From Lamellibrachia columna (Eukaryota > Annelida > Polychaeta > Sabellida > Siboglinidae), in the NCBI GenBank assembly GCA_963662155.1, contig OY759265.1, forward strand, positions 38,648,048 to 38,712,047: a DNA stretch of 64,000 bases, in the 5' to 3' direction. The position numbers and the translations under genes were made by a program. A model generated the notes under the pieces. The model saw nothing but the letters and a program-made list of their open reading frames with translations, ran no database searches and had not been told where the DNA came from. Positions 11,231 to 23,714 of the stretch are shown here, in pieces; within the stretch, counting starts at the first letter, position 1, and every line of letters starts with the position of its first letter.

Positions 11231-13154
11231 CACACATCGTACGAAATTAAAGGATTGTAGAAGTAACAACCACAGATAACAGACAACATTTGTTCATCAC
11301 TTGTCATTACAGGCTTTAGGTATGTCACACATTGGGAGGATCCATTTAACAAGAGGAAACAATAAACCACGCTGTACATTTAACAACCAATATGTCCAAA
11401 GTTATCACACATCATGGATGCTATCAGATGGTTGCTCATAAAATTGAAAACAATTCAGGTGGAATCACTGGACAGAGGTTAACTTCCTGCACTAAAACTT
11501 GTCTAATACAATTTGTTACACAAGTTCCCTTCAAATACTGACTGGCATTGACCCAGATAGCAACGTTCTGTGTCAGCAAATGAGAGCTGACATGTGTACA
11601 CAGCAGAGGTAATAGTACAGATGCAATGTTATGGAATGAACATACATAATGTACATCTTAAATATATGGATATCATCTAAAATGCGTCTGTATTCGGCAG
11701 CCCTCATCCAATAATAAATACATTGTCTGAACTGAAAGGTTTATTGACAGACGATGTGCAACAGAAGTCACAGGCCTTTCATTTTGCCATTGAGCATGTC
11801 GTTTCAGTAAATTAATTGTAGAAGCAAGCCAGCCTGAATATTGACTGGCACAAAAACTATCTACTTCCCCTAATTGCATTTGTCAGTTTTGTGACACATA
11901 GAAATAACCAATGTCAGACCTCATACAGAATTATATTTAGTGATGTTCCACTGGACCCAACATTCCAAATGGGAACTTCCAATGGTTAAAAATATACAAT
12001 AACTCTGCTCATGTTTGGGAGGCTGCGGACAAATTAGAGAGTCCGTACTTTTTCAACAAATTCCCTAGAGGTGCTATATACACTATACAATGGACAGATT
12101 AAAACAGTGGTAGGTCATGCCATTGATTGGTTTCTTAGTGTTTTAGTTAGTTTTTACTGAGATATATCAATCAAAGAACATTGGATCCAAGAGCAGCGCT
12201 GTTGTGCATTGCTCACAGGTATTTTTGATCAAACAAAAGCGAGTATTGCCACTCACTGCAGCCTGGAGCTGATTCAAGATGCACTGGATTTATCGTCTTA
12301 TAAAGCAGGGAGTCACATGGACTCCCACCAAGGGCTGTACAAGGAGTTTGGATGGTTAAACAAGGAGTCACGGACTCCCGGGAAAATCAAATGCCCGTAC
12401 CAAAGGTGTATGGTTAGGCTTACCTATCTGTACTGTTTAGAAAAGGCAAGGTGGTAGGCAAATCATAAGGACTTAAAGGGGGCAAATCAAAGCATGTCTC
12501 TCTATGTGGGCCTATTTTGTTTGTCTCTACATGGAGAGGTGGAAAGAGGGAATCTGGAGATGGGCAAATAAACTAGACACTGAAAATGTGTGATAAAGAG
12601 TCTGTAAAACTCCATTTGTTGTTTTCACAAGCATAACTGTTTAAACATTAGCGTATCTAGGAATGAATGAAGACTTTCGTAGCACCAGTATAGGTGATGT
12701 CCACAGTAGTAACTGAAAAGGAAAAGTAGATGTGGTAAATATGGATGAACAATTTGTCGTATTTACGGTCATGTGAGTCATAATGTGGCATAAACAGACT
12801 TGTCTGGTTTGTCCTATTTGGCCTGGAGAGCACTCTGCTTTTCTCTGATACAAAGAGAATGACCACCTCTCTCCACTGTAGAGATTACAGAAGTTTATAA
12901 AATGGATCTTTTAACAATCCATTGAAAGCAAAAAACAGACAGCAATTGTACAAGGATGCCATTGGCTTATTGAGAGCCCCATGATTATTCAATTTTGTTT
13001 ATAAACATATTCATGCTGCTAGCATTTACACAATCAGTAGATCATTTGTTCAATTGATTAATCATCATCTGTGAGAATGAGTATTTTCCTATGGTAACCT
13101 TGGGAACACTGCTACAAAACCAAACAAATGATGGTTAGTTTAAATGCAACTTAC

Positions 13155-13224
13155 CATGAAGGCATCTTGAAGAGACTTCAAATCCTCAATGTTGAGTTGT
13201 GCCTCGAGTTTTACTCCTGGTAAC
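13155..13224 (-). CDS. EF-hand/WD40 (WDR49/64/95-like) gene, coding exon 2
   Basis: A 70-bp minus-strand exon between the acceptor CATCTATAGCAG and the donor ATG|GTAAGT. Its first base completes the Arg codon begun in exon 1, and it ends in phase 0. It encodes the end of residue 23 and residues 24-46, LPGVKLEAQLNIEDLKSLQD then AFM. The phases match exon 1 (phase 2 out) and exon 3 (phase 0 in) exactly, which is the main support for a 70-bp exon. The NIEDLKSLQDAF pattern fits the first helix of an EF-hand-like module. Confidence 0.8.
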
Positions 13225-14870
13225 CTGCTATAGATGCACAATCCACATCATTTACATTGTCGGACACAGGAAACACATTAACTTTTGTTAAAATACTGAT
13301 GTTATTGGATTCGTTCTTTGCACAAATGTTTGAAGTAATTACAATTTCATAGATAGCTTTAACATCAATTAACAAAATATTAAATAAAATCAACTGTTAT
13401 TTGTAAAGTGCTCTTATTTGCATACAAAGCTATCTCATTTCGCCACTGTCTAGTTGTCAAACATGCATATTTTCCATGGGCAGCTGCAAGCTCCGATATA
13501 CAAACACTGTTTGGTTATAATACCTTGACAATAATCAGGATATAACATAAATTGTTAAATGGAAGTTAGAAAATGTACAACATAAATCATTTCTAATTAA
13601 AAATTGCTGCTTTTCAAGTAACACTATGTGGAGTCCCAACCAGATGTGAGGTTTTAAATCAAATATCCAAACAACAATATACCACATTCGACCTATTAAG
13701 TGTACATGCTCTAATTAGTTTGCAACCCCTTTTTAATCAGCAGGATCCATAATTATTGTAATTTGACCAGTGTGGAACAACTGAAAAGTGTTGCCACATG
13801 GTGTTAAACAGTTGGTACCACTTTTCAGTTAGTCTACACTACCCGGTAGTTACTAAATGACACCACTAGTGTTAAACAGTTACCTTATTGCTTTAAAAAA
13901 AAATATTTAGTGTACGTTTATTAGAACAGACTCCTTGATATTTTCCATGGCCCAATTTTTGTCATGCGTATTGTACATTTATTAGGTTGAATACGGTAAG
14001 TCATTAAGAGAAAACATGTGGGCATTTCAGTTATACATTACCTGTAGCATAGTGCTAATTGCCCTACACTGTTCAATGAGCAAAGATCTTTCACATAAAA
14101 CTAGGTGATACTGATAGTTCACTGTTTGACTTAACTAAGAAACACCCTTTGACAATATTAAGCAGTGGATCCAACCTGTGAACTGGACATCACTACAAGC
14201 TGAGGCAGAGGACCATGAAAAGCTTCACTAAGAGTTGTTTAATGGTCCCTGACAACTGTTGAAGTTGTGTGAAGAAATGTGACACCGACTCAAACTTATT
14301 AAAAATTCTCACATATATCATGCCCATAAATGTATACCATGCCCATAAATGCATGACCAACAAATTTCAAATGTTGCTTCCATATAACAATAAAAATGTA
14401 AAAAAAAACTAAATGTTGATGTCACCTTTCATATGCAAATGCCGAGCTCTTGCAATACATATATGAGTTGCTTCACAAACGTCTGTATGTTGTCGCAGTT
14501 ATAACTGAAGATACAAATAACCAATAAATTATGGTGTGTGAGAGCATGTGTACACACAGCCACATATTTTGATTCAGAAAATGCTACCAGCAGACCTTGT
14601 TACTATTTTCCAAAAAAATTAATTTGACACACAGACTTAATAGTATTGATGCCTACCAACTGAGAATTAAGATTCCTTGACAGGATTAAGAACCCCACCG
14701 ACAAATAGCATTTTGGTGAAATATTACATTTCTATTGAAAATATGTCCAGTGTAGAGCCTAATACATTGTGTTTCAAATATAAATGTACTATTGTTTACT
14801 GACCAAAGATTTGTTTTCAAATGTTTATTTTCACTATTATAAGAGGTTGATCATATACAGTGTAATTCCC
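13225..14870 (-). other. Intron 1 of the EF-hand/WD40-like gene, 3' part
   Basis: No exon is recognised. A 12-bp inverted repeat (AACTGAAAAGTG at 13779, CACTTTTCAGTT at 13819) forms a possible hairpin with a 28-bp loop, and GTGTTAAACAGTT occurs at 13801 and about 13871. These may mark a small decayed MITE. Confidence 0.5.
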
Positions 14871-14874
14871 CCTC

Positions 14875-15046
14875 CACAGTTCTCCTGCAGGTTGGATGAC
14901 CAAAATGAACCTGGAGGAGAACAGGAGGAGAACCTCAGCTGGGGTCAGGCTGCCAAACAAATTGCAGACAGAGAGAAATGGAGATGTCTTGTTTCTGCCT
15001 TATGTGCCAGTAGGTATACAGAGGATTAAGTAAGTAAGTATATATA
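14875..15046 (+). pseudogene. LINE ORF2 3' end with (TAAG)n tail
   Basis: The plus-strand frame reads GGEQEENLSWGQAAKQIADR followed by EKWRCLVSALCASRYTED and a stop. This is the characteristic end of a group of non-LTR retrotransposon ORF2 proteins (an AAxxAxDRxxWRxLVxALC pattern). The stop overlaps a short TAAGTAAGTAAG run, as expected for a LINE 3' tail. Only the extreme 3' end is present (5' truncation). Confidence 0.65.
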
Positions 15047-15164
15047 GCGATGCCTCAACATTTAGCATCCATTTGACAGTAGCCTTAACATAGGCTTTGA
15101 GCTTTGTATAGGCTATAGCCATGGCATAGCAGATGGCAGTTTTTGTAAATTGTTATTATTATAT

Positions 15165-16500
15165 GGGAGTTTACACTTACACTTACAAATAATGAGCGTT
15201 TGTAAGGCTAGAGATAAGCCTTTTACAGTTTGCCCATATCTTAACCCAGTTTTTATCTATTCTGTTTTAAAAAATGTTAGTAGAGGGTGCAGATATAATA
15301 TTGTTGGACAAGGAATTCCATACATCCACCACCCTTTGACTAAAAATTCGGCATCTGCATAGCTTCATACATTGTTGTTTGTTTAATTTTTTACTGTGGC
15401 CTCTGAGGTTATTTAGATTAATGTTAAAAACTGATCTGGGTTTATGTTCTCTTTCCCAGTTAACAACTTAAAAGTTTCAATTAAATCTCCTTGTAATCTC
15501 TTTTCTTCAAGTCTATAAAGATTTAGTTGTGTTAATCTTTCCTCATATGTAAATTCCTTTAATCCTATTACCAGTTTTGTTGCACTGCGTTGTACTTTCT
15601 CAAGCATTAACATATCTTTTGTATAATAAGGTGACCATGCCTGTATGCAATATTCTTGATATGGTCTAATATATGTATTATAAACAATGTCAAAGTGAAT
15701 AAATGCTCTCTTTACAGAATGCAAAACCACCATAGCTTGTTGGGTTGCTGCAACAACTTGTTTCTCCCATGTCAAATTATTTGACACCGGTGTACTCGAA
15801 TTTTGGATTGTCTTTGCCTATATGCATCCTTTTACATTTACTAGTGTTGAACAGTAGGCACCATCTATTATTCCACTCACTTAAGTTATCTAAATCAGCT
15901 TGTAAGATTTCACAGTCAGATTTGTTTTTTAATATTGTGAATATTTTGGTGTTGCCAGGAAAAAAAATTTCATTACTATTTACTGTCTCTGGTATATCAT
16001 TTACATAAATTAAAAAGAGACTAGGTCCCAATACTGATCCTTGCAGAACACCACTAATGACATCAAACCATTCAGAATATTCACTTCTTACCATAAATCG
16101 CATTTTTCTATCTGATAGAAAATCAGCTATCCATTCTAAAACTTTACCTTGTATTCCACAGGCAGATAGTTTCTGGAACAACCTCTTTTTTGGGATTTTG
16201 TCAAATGCTTTTTGAAAATCCAGCAAAATAACATCAACACTATGTCCCTGATCCACATCTTCTAACAAATTTGTTAGGCAAGAACGACCTTTTGTAAAAC
16301 CATGTTGGCCTGGGGTATTTAAATTGTTTTCTAATAAATGTTTTAACATTGCGTCGTTCACACAAGATTCCATCAGTTTACTGGCTAGACAAGTTAAACT
16401 CACTGGTCAGTAATTACCAGCCATAGCATATAGACCAGGATCCCTTCTTAAGTAAATGTAATTTTGTTATCAAGATTTTAAAAATAGTCGGCATGTAAGA
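15165..16500 (-). pseudogene. CR1/L2-like LINE reverse transcriptase, dead 5'-truncated copy
   Basis: On the minus strand the RT domain reads in order: a relic NYxPVSLTCLASKLMES (16.4 kb), QHGFTKGRSCLTNLLEDVDQ, VDVILLDFQKAFDKIPKKRL, SGVLQGSVLGPSLFLIYVND, then the site where the catalytic FADD box should be, which reads FFPGNT. A second frame (15413-15787) carries the thumb/C-terminal part with YCIQAWSPYYTKDMLMLEKV and TYEERLTQLNLYRLEEKRLQ. A third (about 15190-15415) carries RIFSQRVVDVWNSLSNNIIS, then an internal stop. With a TGA in NYRPVSLT, two frame changes and loss of the Asp pair, it cannot encode an active RT. It lies inside intron 1, in the same orientation as the host gene. Confidence 0.9.
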
Positions 16501-16652
16501 AGTTTAGGTGGCCGTTAACTATCACCCAAAACTACATTACTTTATGTAACTTTCTACTGCTACTTATGCATAGCCATGGATGACACACTATCATTGTAAT
16601 ATTTTCATTGTCATTGACGCAATCAAAATCAAATAAAAATTAAAACACCAAC

Positions 16653-16720
16653 CTTTCTGCAGTTTTGATCGTATCCACATCTTTCGTTGACAGATGGCTA
16701 GGATTTGTTATGCTTGACAT
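16653..16720 (-). CDS. EF-hand/WD40 (WDR49/64/95-like) gene, coding exon 1 with start
   Basis: The minus-strand ATG at 16720-16718 opens MSSITNPSHLSTKDVDTIKT then AE, and the donor is AAAG|GTTGGT. The exon leaves in phase 2 and joins exon 2 to make Arg23. The start is chosen because it is the only in-frame ATG after an in-frame TAA at 16762-16760, 13 codons upstream. A further upstream exon splicing into this one cannot be excluded. The residues are polar and Ser/Thr-rich with no signal peptide, so a cytosolic protein is expected. If the family call is right, the full protein would be an EF-hand/WD40 scaffold; close relatives are often associated with motile cilia, which is inference here. 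Confidence 0.7.
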
Positions 16721-17160
16721 GTTGTCCAGCTTGTGTGTTCTAGCAGTGTTTTCAACTTTTTAAGTGTGTCAACGTCTACGTTCTCAAAAAATGTAGCCTT
16801 TGTAGGTAGTTAGCATGTAGCCACGCAAATGTCGAGACAAGTTTCATCACCAAAACTACATATGAAGTAACATAGCCCCAGTTAACTAACCTCGACTGAA
16901 TTGAATGTTCCAGATAAAAAATATGTGAGTACAGGAAAAGCCGTGTCAAGTTGTTCGTCTAATGAGCAACACATCAATTCATGATTAAAACGGTAATTCG
17001 GCTAAATCACTTCAAAGTCATCGCAAGTCGCCATGTTGTAAATTGCCTCGGTTGCTTAGTGCTGGCGAGCACCTGCCTTTTCATTGGCTACTCGAGATCC
17101 GAAGGGACCGTACCGTATTCCTCCTGCCACGAGCCCCGCGCATTGGCCTGTCAACATAAT
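16721..17160 (-). promoter_or_regulatory. Candidate promoter and 5'UTR of the EF-hand/WD40-like gene
   Basis: Read on the minus strand: two NF-Y-type CCAAT boxes, CAGGCCAATG (17150-17141) and TAGCCAATGA (17090-17081), then a YY1-type site CAACATGGCGAC (17038-17027). About 300 bp separates this site from the ATG at 16720. The order CCAAT, CCAAT, YY1 and the local rise in CpG are typical of a TATA-less metazoan promoter with initiation near the YY1 site. Confidence 0.45.
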
Positions 17161-17331
17161 TGTGATCAAGTAGAAGGGGCCCCAAGTAGAATAAAATAAT
17201 ATCGCCATAACGTTTGTAACTTCGGTGTATATTAATAAAGAGGAAAATGTATACGAAGACGCGTAAAATATCACTAAACCTATGTTGGATCATCGATAAG
17301 GCTAAACAAATGGCTTCGAATTCCTTGTCCA

Positions 17332-17345
17332 GTTACTTGGGTAAC
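17332..17345. promoter_or_regulatory. X-box-like palindrome (RFX-type site)
   Basis: GTTACTTGGGTAAC matches 11 of 14 positions of the GTTNCCATGGNAAC X-box, with both half sites intact. It is about 600 bp upstream of the ATG of the minus-strand gene. RFX factors drive ciliary genes in animals, so the site would suit a ciliary WD40 protein. A 14-bp match alone is weak evidence. Confidence 0.3.
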
Positions 17346-17682
17346 AATCTTGTTTAATTTTTATACATTTTGTTAAGTCAGAGCTCTTCCAAACGGGTGT
17401 AACAATAATATTCTGTGCGTAACAGGTGCGTAACATGCATATTTAAATTAAATAATGTTACACTAGCTATAGGTCTATGCACCACGTATCCTTAGTTATA
17501 TGCATTAGGCCTTAGGTTTAATTAGTTATAAATGGTGATACACAATATATTTGGTCATCCGGACATATACATTAAATACATCAAAGTGTACTAAGTTTAA
17601 GAAAACATTATTTTATACACTTCAGAACATTATTTTGTAGACTGGACGACCACATAATTACACATTTCAGTAAATAAATTTT

Positions 17683-17684
17683 CA

Positions 17685-17772
<88 letters not shown>

Positions 17773-17773
17773 C
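17683..17773. repeat. (ACGC)n microsatellite
   Basis: About 22 perfect tetranucleotide units. The VRAC-type peptide frames across it are artefacts. It is matched by (TGCG)n runs at 22044-22137 and 46884-46978. Confidence 0.97.
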
Positions 17774-17893
17774 ATTTGACCGATTGGTAAACATATTTTC
17801 TTGGCGGCCACTCCCGATACATTTTTGTGTGTTTACAATTAACACAGGAGTCGTGTTGAAAAGACGAGTTTATTTATATTTGGGAATTAAAGG

Positions 17894-18872
17894 TAGGGGA
17901 GACCGGGGCTAGTCCGCCCCCTGGGACACTTTAATAGATCTGGAGACTGTATTTGTAGAGCCAGAGGATCATCAGTTTCAGCCTTAAATTGAACGCAAAT
18001 ATCTTGCCCACATTTGTGCTATCAACAAATGCCAAAACTGTTACAAGACAATATCCAAACTTGACTCATAGAAGACCTACCCAAGCATGGGAGGACTTGT
18101 CCCGACATGGGAAAGTCCGCCCAGGAGGCCGGGCAAGTTCGCCCCACACGTACATTAAACAGCAAATACACAAGAACAGTGCAATTCTGTTTTATTTTTA
18201 TATAAAAAAAAGTAATGTTTCTGACAGACGTTCTGTTAGAAACTTAAAATCCTCACCAATTATGTTTTATCTATGAAATAAACCAAGCAAACAGAAAAGA
18301 ACAAGGTTTGGCACTGCATTGGCTAGAAAATTGTAAAATCAAAATGTGGTTTCATCACTTTGTTTTACTAGAATATAACACTAAAATGGACAATTGGAAG
18401 TCTTTATAGGAGTGCGTATTAGTGGGTTTATGTTCACAAGTGATCCTGCATTTTATATTTTACAGGGGCGAACTTGCCCCGTGATACATAGACGGACGTG
18501 CCCCAACACAGATACATATTTGGTGAGGGCAACTAAATATCACTGACACTGGATAGATCAACAACGTAAGATCCAAACAATAGCTCTGATATAAGGGCTT
18601 TACTCAACACTCTGAATGTCTAACCAATGCCACTTATAAGTACTGAAATTTTATCGAAATAAAACTATACAAATTTACTTTCAGTCACCAAAATCAGTGT
18701 TCTATCTCACAACTTTTCAGCCAGCAACTCGTGGACACCAGTTTCCCGCTGCACGTAGTTTGATGATCATGTATCTTAGTCATGTGAGCGAAATGACTAA
18801 ATTCTGCAAAGGCAGGGAATAAAAGCCGATTCGCGGACTTGCCCCGGGGGCGGACTAGCCCGGTCTTCCCTA
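17894..18872. mobile_element. 975-bp TIR DNA transposon, non-autonomous, TA target site
   Basis: The ends are inverted repeats of about 25 bp: GGGGAGACCGGGGCTAGTCC on the left and GGACTAGCCCGGTCTTCCC on the right, both followed inward by a C- or G-rich block. The element runs from 17896 to 18870 and is flanked by TA on both sides (17894-17895, 18871-18872), consistent with a TA target duplication. Related motifs recur inside: GGGCAAGTTCGCCCC at 18131, GGGGCGAACTTGCCCC at 18465, and others near 18090-18125, 18487 and 18835. No transposase frame is present. Confidence 0.8.
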
Positions 18873-19159
18873 TGTTGATCTAGGACACAATGGGAATTAA
18901 ACATTTTTAGAGACTCGCGTAATTTACGCTAGTTTTACCCAATTCGTCTCTTTATATTCTTCTTCCCGCCTTTCTCGTGATCTCCCAAAGGAATACCTTC
19001 GATGTAGATTTAGCCAAGCGACGTAAGAACAGCTAGAGGGTGTGCCTGAATGCCAGGAAGCGCAACTGGAACTATACTTGATAACTAATTTAGCAGGAGT
19101 TTTGACATATACTGCACAATGTCAATGTTGCTGAGTTTGTTTGATGTTTTAGGCGAGGT

Positions 19160-19620
19160 TCTTCCCGTTAACGCTCTTCAGCGGAACGTAGTATCTCGTA
19201 CAGCTCTCTGTTTCTGCTGACTGAACGAGTTTCCAAATCCATGCTCTAAGCTCACCAATCTTTCATTGTGCTAATATCGCTCTTAGTCTTTAGTTTTGCT
19301 GGCGAACTAGTCACAGTGCAACCTTTTTCCTGTCCACAAGAACGCAGATCGTCTCATCAATGACCTTGGGTATTCCAAACATGTATGTTATGGCCTCAAA
19401 GTTGCATGTCTTGAAAATGTCCTGTTCCTGTTTGGCGTCCACCACATAATCACGTCTAAGCAATAGTCTATTTATATGGACTTCCAACAAGCTGATGGGT
19501 TCAATTAGACGTCCACTGCTAGACGCGTCAAGGTAATTGCCTTCTCTTTTTCGTGTCAATGACAAGATAAGATTTCTTAAGAATAACCAAGTGGTTTGTT
19601 TTATAACAGACTGCATCACA
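19160..19620 (-). other. Unidentified coding-like segment
   Basis: The minus-strand frame at 19311-19619 is open for 102 codons, including EPISLLEVHINRLLLRRDYV and FEAITYMFGIPKVIDETICV. Downstream in another frame are RYYVPLKSVNGKNLA-type words. Composition is less AT-rich than around it. I recognise no family. It could be a decayed transposon ORF or an unrelated chance frame. Confidence 0.25.
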
Positions 19621-19999
19621 TATAGCCATAGTCGGTAAATGAGTAACTTACAATTATAAATGACAGTGTCCTGCGTATTGCCATGAAGCTTAGTTTGTGT
19701 TGCTTACATATGTTGTAGACGGAGAGTAGCGTCTACAATTTCAGACATCATCATTATAAATAACGTCTCGACATAGACGCTGCTGACATGGTAATATCTC
19801 CAAGCAGGATGAGATTATCAGTATGTAGACGCGTGGTGACGATATTTCCGAGAACTTGGTAAATGTCTCTTTCCCGTCATCGGGAGTGTACGCGCAGGGC
19901 CTGGGAACAGGAGCTGTCCACTCTGTCATTTCCTCATGAGGGGCGGTCCGCAGGTGGATCTGTCATGTCATTGACGCCCTTAGCGAAACAAACCATAGC

Positions 20000-20520
<521 letters not shown>

Positions 20521-20555
20521 TTCTGGTATGGCTCATGTTTTTGTTTGTCTTACAG

Positions 20556-20799
20556 CTTCGTAATGTCTCCCCGAAAGACACATTTATATTTCCACTTGCC
20601 TACTCGTAACGGCAAATCAGTTGCTGTAGGCGAACCGGTAAATTGCACCAAATTCTTATTAAACGACTTGGTATGCTGCCACCGGGCCCGGCCTCCTTGG
20701 GGACAGACAGGACGTAACACGGCTGTTGATGTCTTCGGATGTTCCAACCAATTTGTATGCGAATACGTTTCATACGGCAAAACAAAGCATCCCAAATAA
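20556..20799 (+). other. Exon-like open frame, unidentified
   Basis: A strong acceptor (TTTTTGTTTGTCTTACAG) is followed by an open frame reading FVMSPRKTHLYFHLPTRNGK and SVAVGEPVNCTKFLLNDL. A possible donor DL|GTATGC is at 20671, otherwise the frame runs to 20799. It could be a small exon or a chance frame. No family is recognised and no partner exon was found. Confidence 0.25.
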
Positions 20800-20849
20800 G
20801 CATTTAATGTACAGTTTTGCCATGTCAGAAGGTGCAAGTGTCTACCACT

Positions 20850-21400
20850 GTTAAGTGTGTTAACTGTCCATTCGTAGAGATTGGCAATATCTATACCACA
20901 AAGATAATTATGGTTCCTTTTCGACAGCGGATGTTCTTATCTCGCGATTACCGTCAGCGTTTGTGAGTTATTTGTGCTGCTCAATTATACTTTATTTTAA
21001 AATATCACTTATAGACCCTATCTAGACAAACATTACCATTCGCAAAACAGCTACCACCGAACTATTTAAGATCGTTTTATGTTTTAGTAGTGACGTCAGA
21101 GTGAACTAAACTGAAATATCCATGAAGGAAAAGTCCAGATTCGGGTAGAACTGTTCGTAAAACTTGACTCGATGCAAGAGTGCAATGAGTGAGACGCGTA
21201 CGTGGTCGACACGGAGACGCGTGGTCACCTCCAGCAGTGTGGTGCCTTGGGTGCAGTCTTGTTACGATCAAAGCTGCTATACGCTTACTGTGACGATCAC
21301 CTCTTCAGCTAGAGAAGACGGCAAAACCCAGATAAGGTAGCGCCGTATACAATCGCCGATTTACAATACGCGGACACAGTTCTGTGCCACCAAGAATCCG
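20850..21400. other. No recognised feature
   Basis: Unique-looking sequence with moderate CpG. No exon, repeat or RNA gene is recognised. Confidence 0.4.
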
Positions 21401-21479
21401 AGAATCAAGGTCATGACGGTCTAATCCAACACCTACGCGGTGAATCATCGACAGATGACAACCACTTCACCTACATTCT

Positions 21480-21738
21480 TACATCATAGCAGCCTATTGA
21501 CAGTTCTACGCCGAAAACCAAATAAGGAACTCGTCCACCGGCTTTGATCGAGTGGCTGCTCAACCAAGTGTCTGTAACAGTAACTATGTTAAGGTTATGA
21601 CGATCTTTGATTCGTTCACGACTTTCACTAGTAATATCAAGGATATCAAATGCTAAAAACAAATTATTGCCAATGGCTTCCTTGTCCACTTGCCATCTCG
21701 ACGTTTGCCTAGGATGGGAGTCTTGTTAAATTATTGAA
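21480..21738 (+). pseudogene. LINE 3' end fragment (TTGTTAAA-tail family)
   Basis: The plus strand contains TGGCTTCCTTGTCCACTTGC and ends TCTTGTTAAATTATTGAAC. These endings are shared with the fragments at 23296-23575 and 31545-31800. Only the 3' end is recognisable and the coding part is very decayed. Confidence 0.45.
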
Positions 21739-22043
21739 CAATGCAGAAATGAACTTTGCAATTTTAGCTCTGCATCTATTCAAGACAGTATGTGTAGGCA
21801 TGCATAAATTGACGTACTCAAATATGCCTAATTCACTTATATATTATAAGCTATACGTTTTAGAAAGCCGCCCTCGAAGTTATCAATTCATTGTAGAAGC
21901 CCCTTTTAACCCTGGACTGCACATTGTTATTGTACATACAAACGTTTTAGCTCACCCCACATTGGAAGATGACGTTACAAACTGCAGGATAGTAAATTGT
22001 CACTTTTTAGCAGTAGGCCTATACACATTTAGAATACATGCAC

Positions 22044-22137
<94 letters not shown>
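22044..22137. repeat. (TGCG)n microsatellite
   Basis: About 23 units of TGCG. The reverse complement of this unit forms the run at 17683-17773. Confidence 0.97.
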
Positions 22138-22525
22138 TTGTTTTCGTAAATGTCGGATAATTCTGAGTATTCAACGAAAATTTTAATTGTTAATAATGCA
22201 GTGAGTTATAATTGTATGACCGCTGGTCTCATCTTACGACATAATTGCTAAACAGGGAAAGAGGAGATGCAACTCGGGGGAGGGGGTGGGGTACTCCCTA
22301 TACTGAGGTATACATGTATGTGCCGCGCAAATGCCCCTGTTTTTGGCCACTTTTCTCTCTCTGTCCGAAGAAAAAATGTAAATTTTCTTTCTTTGTGCCC
22401 CAATTAAACCTGACAATTATCTCTTTCATCGAAGAGGAAATTTCCCAATGAAAACGTTCCGCCCGGGCTTACCTTACACTTATAGATATTAGATAAATTG
22501 TTCAATAATTCTCTCTTGGTGACCA

Positions 22526-22758
<233 letters not shown>

Positions 22759-23295
22759 TGCTCCATGGGGCTTTGGCGGCACACCCCCACCGCGTTGGTA
22801 TGGCAGTACCCCCCCCCCCGGGATGCAACTATGCCAACTAGAATCAGCGTCATAATCCGTCTTGATTCCTTTATGTTTTCTTGTGTTACATCAGCTGGCT
22901 CAAGGCACGTATCTTTGGCGAGCACGTCTGGGCTTTTTCGTTTTGTTGGCGTTGAGATGGAGTCATGCATGCCCAATTGGAAGCCTCTTCCACGCCCTGA
23001 AGCATGCACCCCACCCCGCCGCATGAACCAAGTTCGAGTAGGACTCATTCTGGTCGTTAGTACTCGTTACACACCCACGCACACGCCCACGCCCACGCAC
23101 ACGCACACACATCGGTATTTTAAAGCTGTAACAGGCCTACTATTTTGAAATATCGGCATCTTGTGACTTGCACAACATGTTTGCTCATATTTTGCAATCA
23201 ATATCTCATATTAGTCACTCAGTTTTTTTCTAGAACTTTTAAGAAATTGAATGGGTATGAAAATATTGATACAACTACTTTTTTCACTCAAGAAA

Positions 23296-23575
23296 GATAG
23301 TACAACTAGAGGACATGTGAGGTAAGATTAGCAAAGGAACAGTGTAGATTGGATATCGGGAAGTACTCGTTCTCACGAGGACAATACATGAATGGAACAA
23401 ATTGTCTACAGATTGTGTAACTGCTAGCAGCGTGAATATGTTTAAAAACAAAGTTGACACATATATCAGCTGGGCGGGTTACACGTAGATGAACAATTAA
23501 GAACTCTCGATAAGCCAGTGGCTTCCTTGTCCACAATCCATCTGGCAATCTTGCTAAATATTGTTAGATCTGTCA
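23296..23575 (+). pseudogene. LINE RT C-terminal/3' end fragment
   Basis: The plus strand reads, in two frames, KEQCRLDIGKYSFSRG and then IHEWNKLSTDCVTASSVNMF followed by KNKVDTYI. This matches the C-terminal tail common to CR1-like LINE RTs (RxxxFSxRxxxxWNxLPxxVVxAxSVNxFKNxxD). It ends with CTTGTCCAC and TCTTGCTAAATATTGTTAG, the tail family seen at 21.7 and 31.8 kb. Confidence 0.7.
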
Positions 23576-23714
23576 TGCAAACCATTATTATATAGCCCTA
23601 GGCAAGTTAAATGTACCAGCAAAAGAATGAAAATAACTTGTCCACATAAACATTGTAATAATCAACATTCGAATAAACCTCATATAAAATAGTTGTCTCG
23701 GCTAAGGCCAGATG

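Larger units (their letters stand above)
10475..13154 (-). other. Intron 2 of the EF-hand/WD40-like gene
   Basis: 2.7 kb. It contains the nested LINE/SINE block at 10640-11230. From 11231 to 13154 I see no recognisable exon, RNA gene or repeat. Confidence 0.75.
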
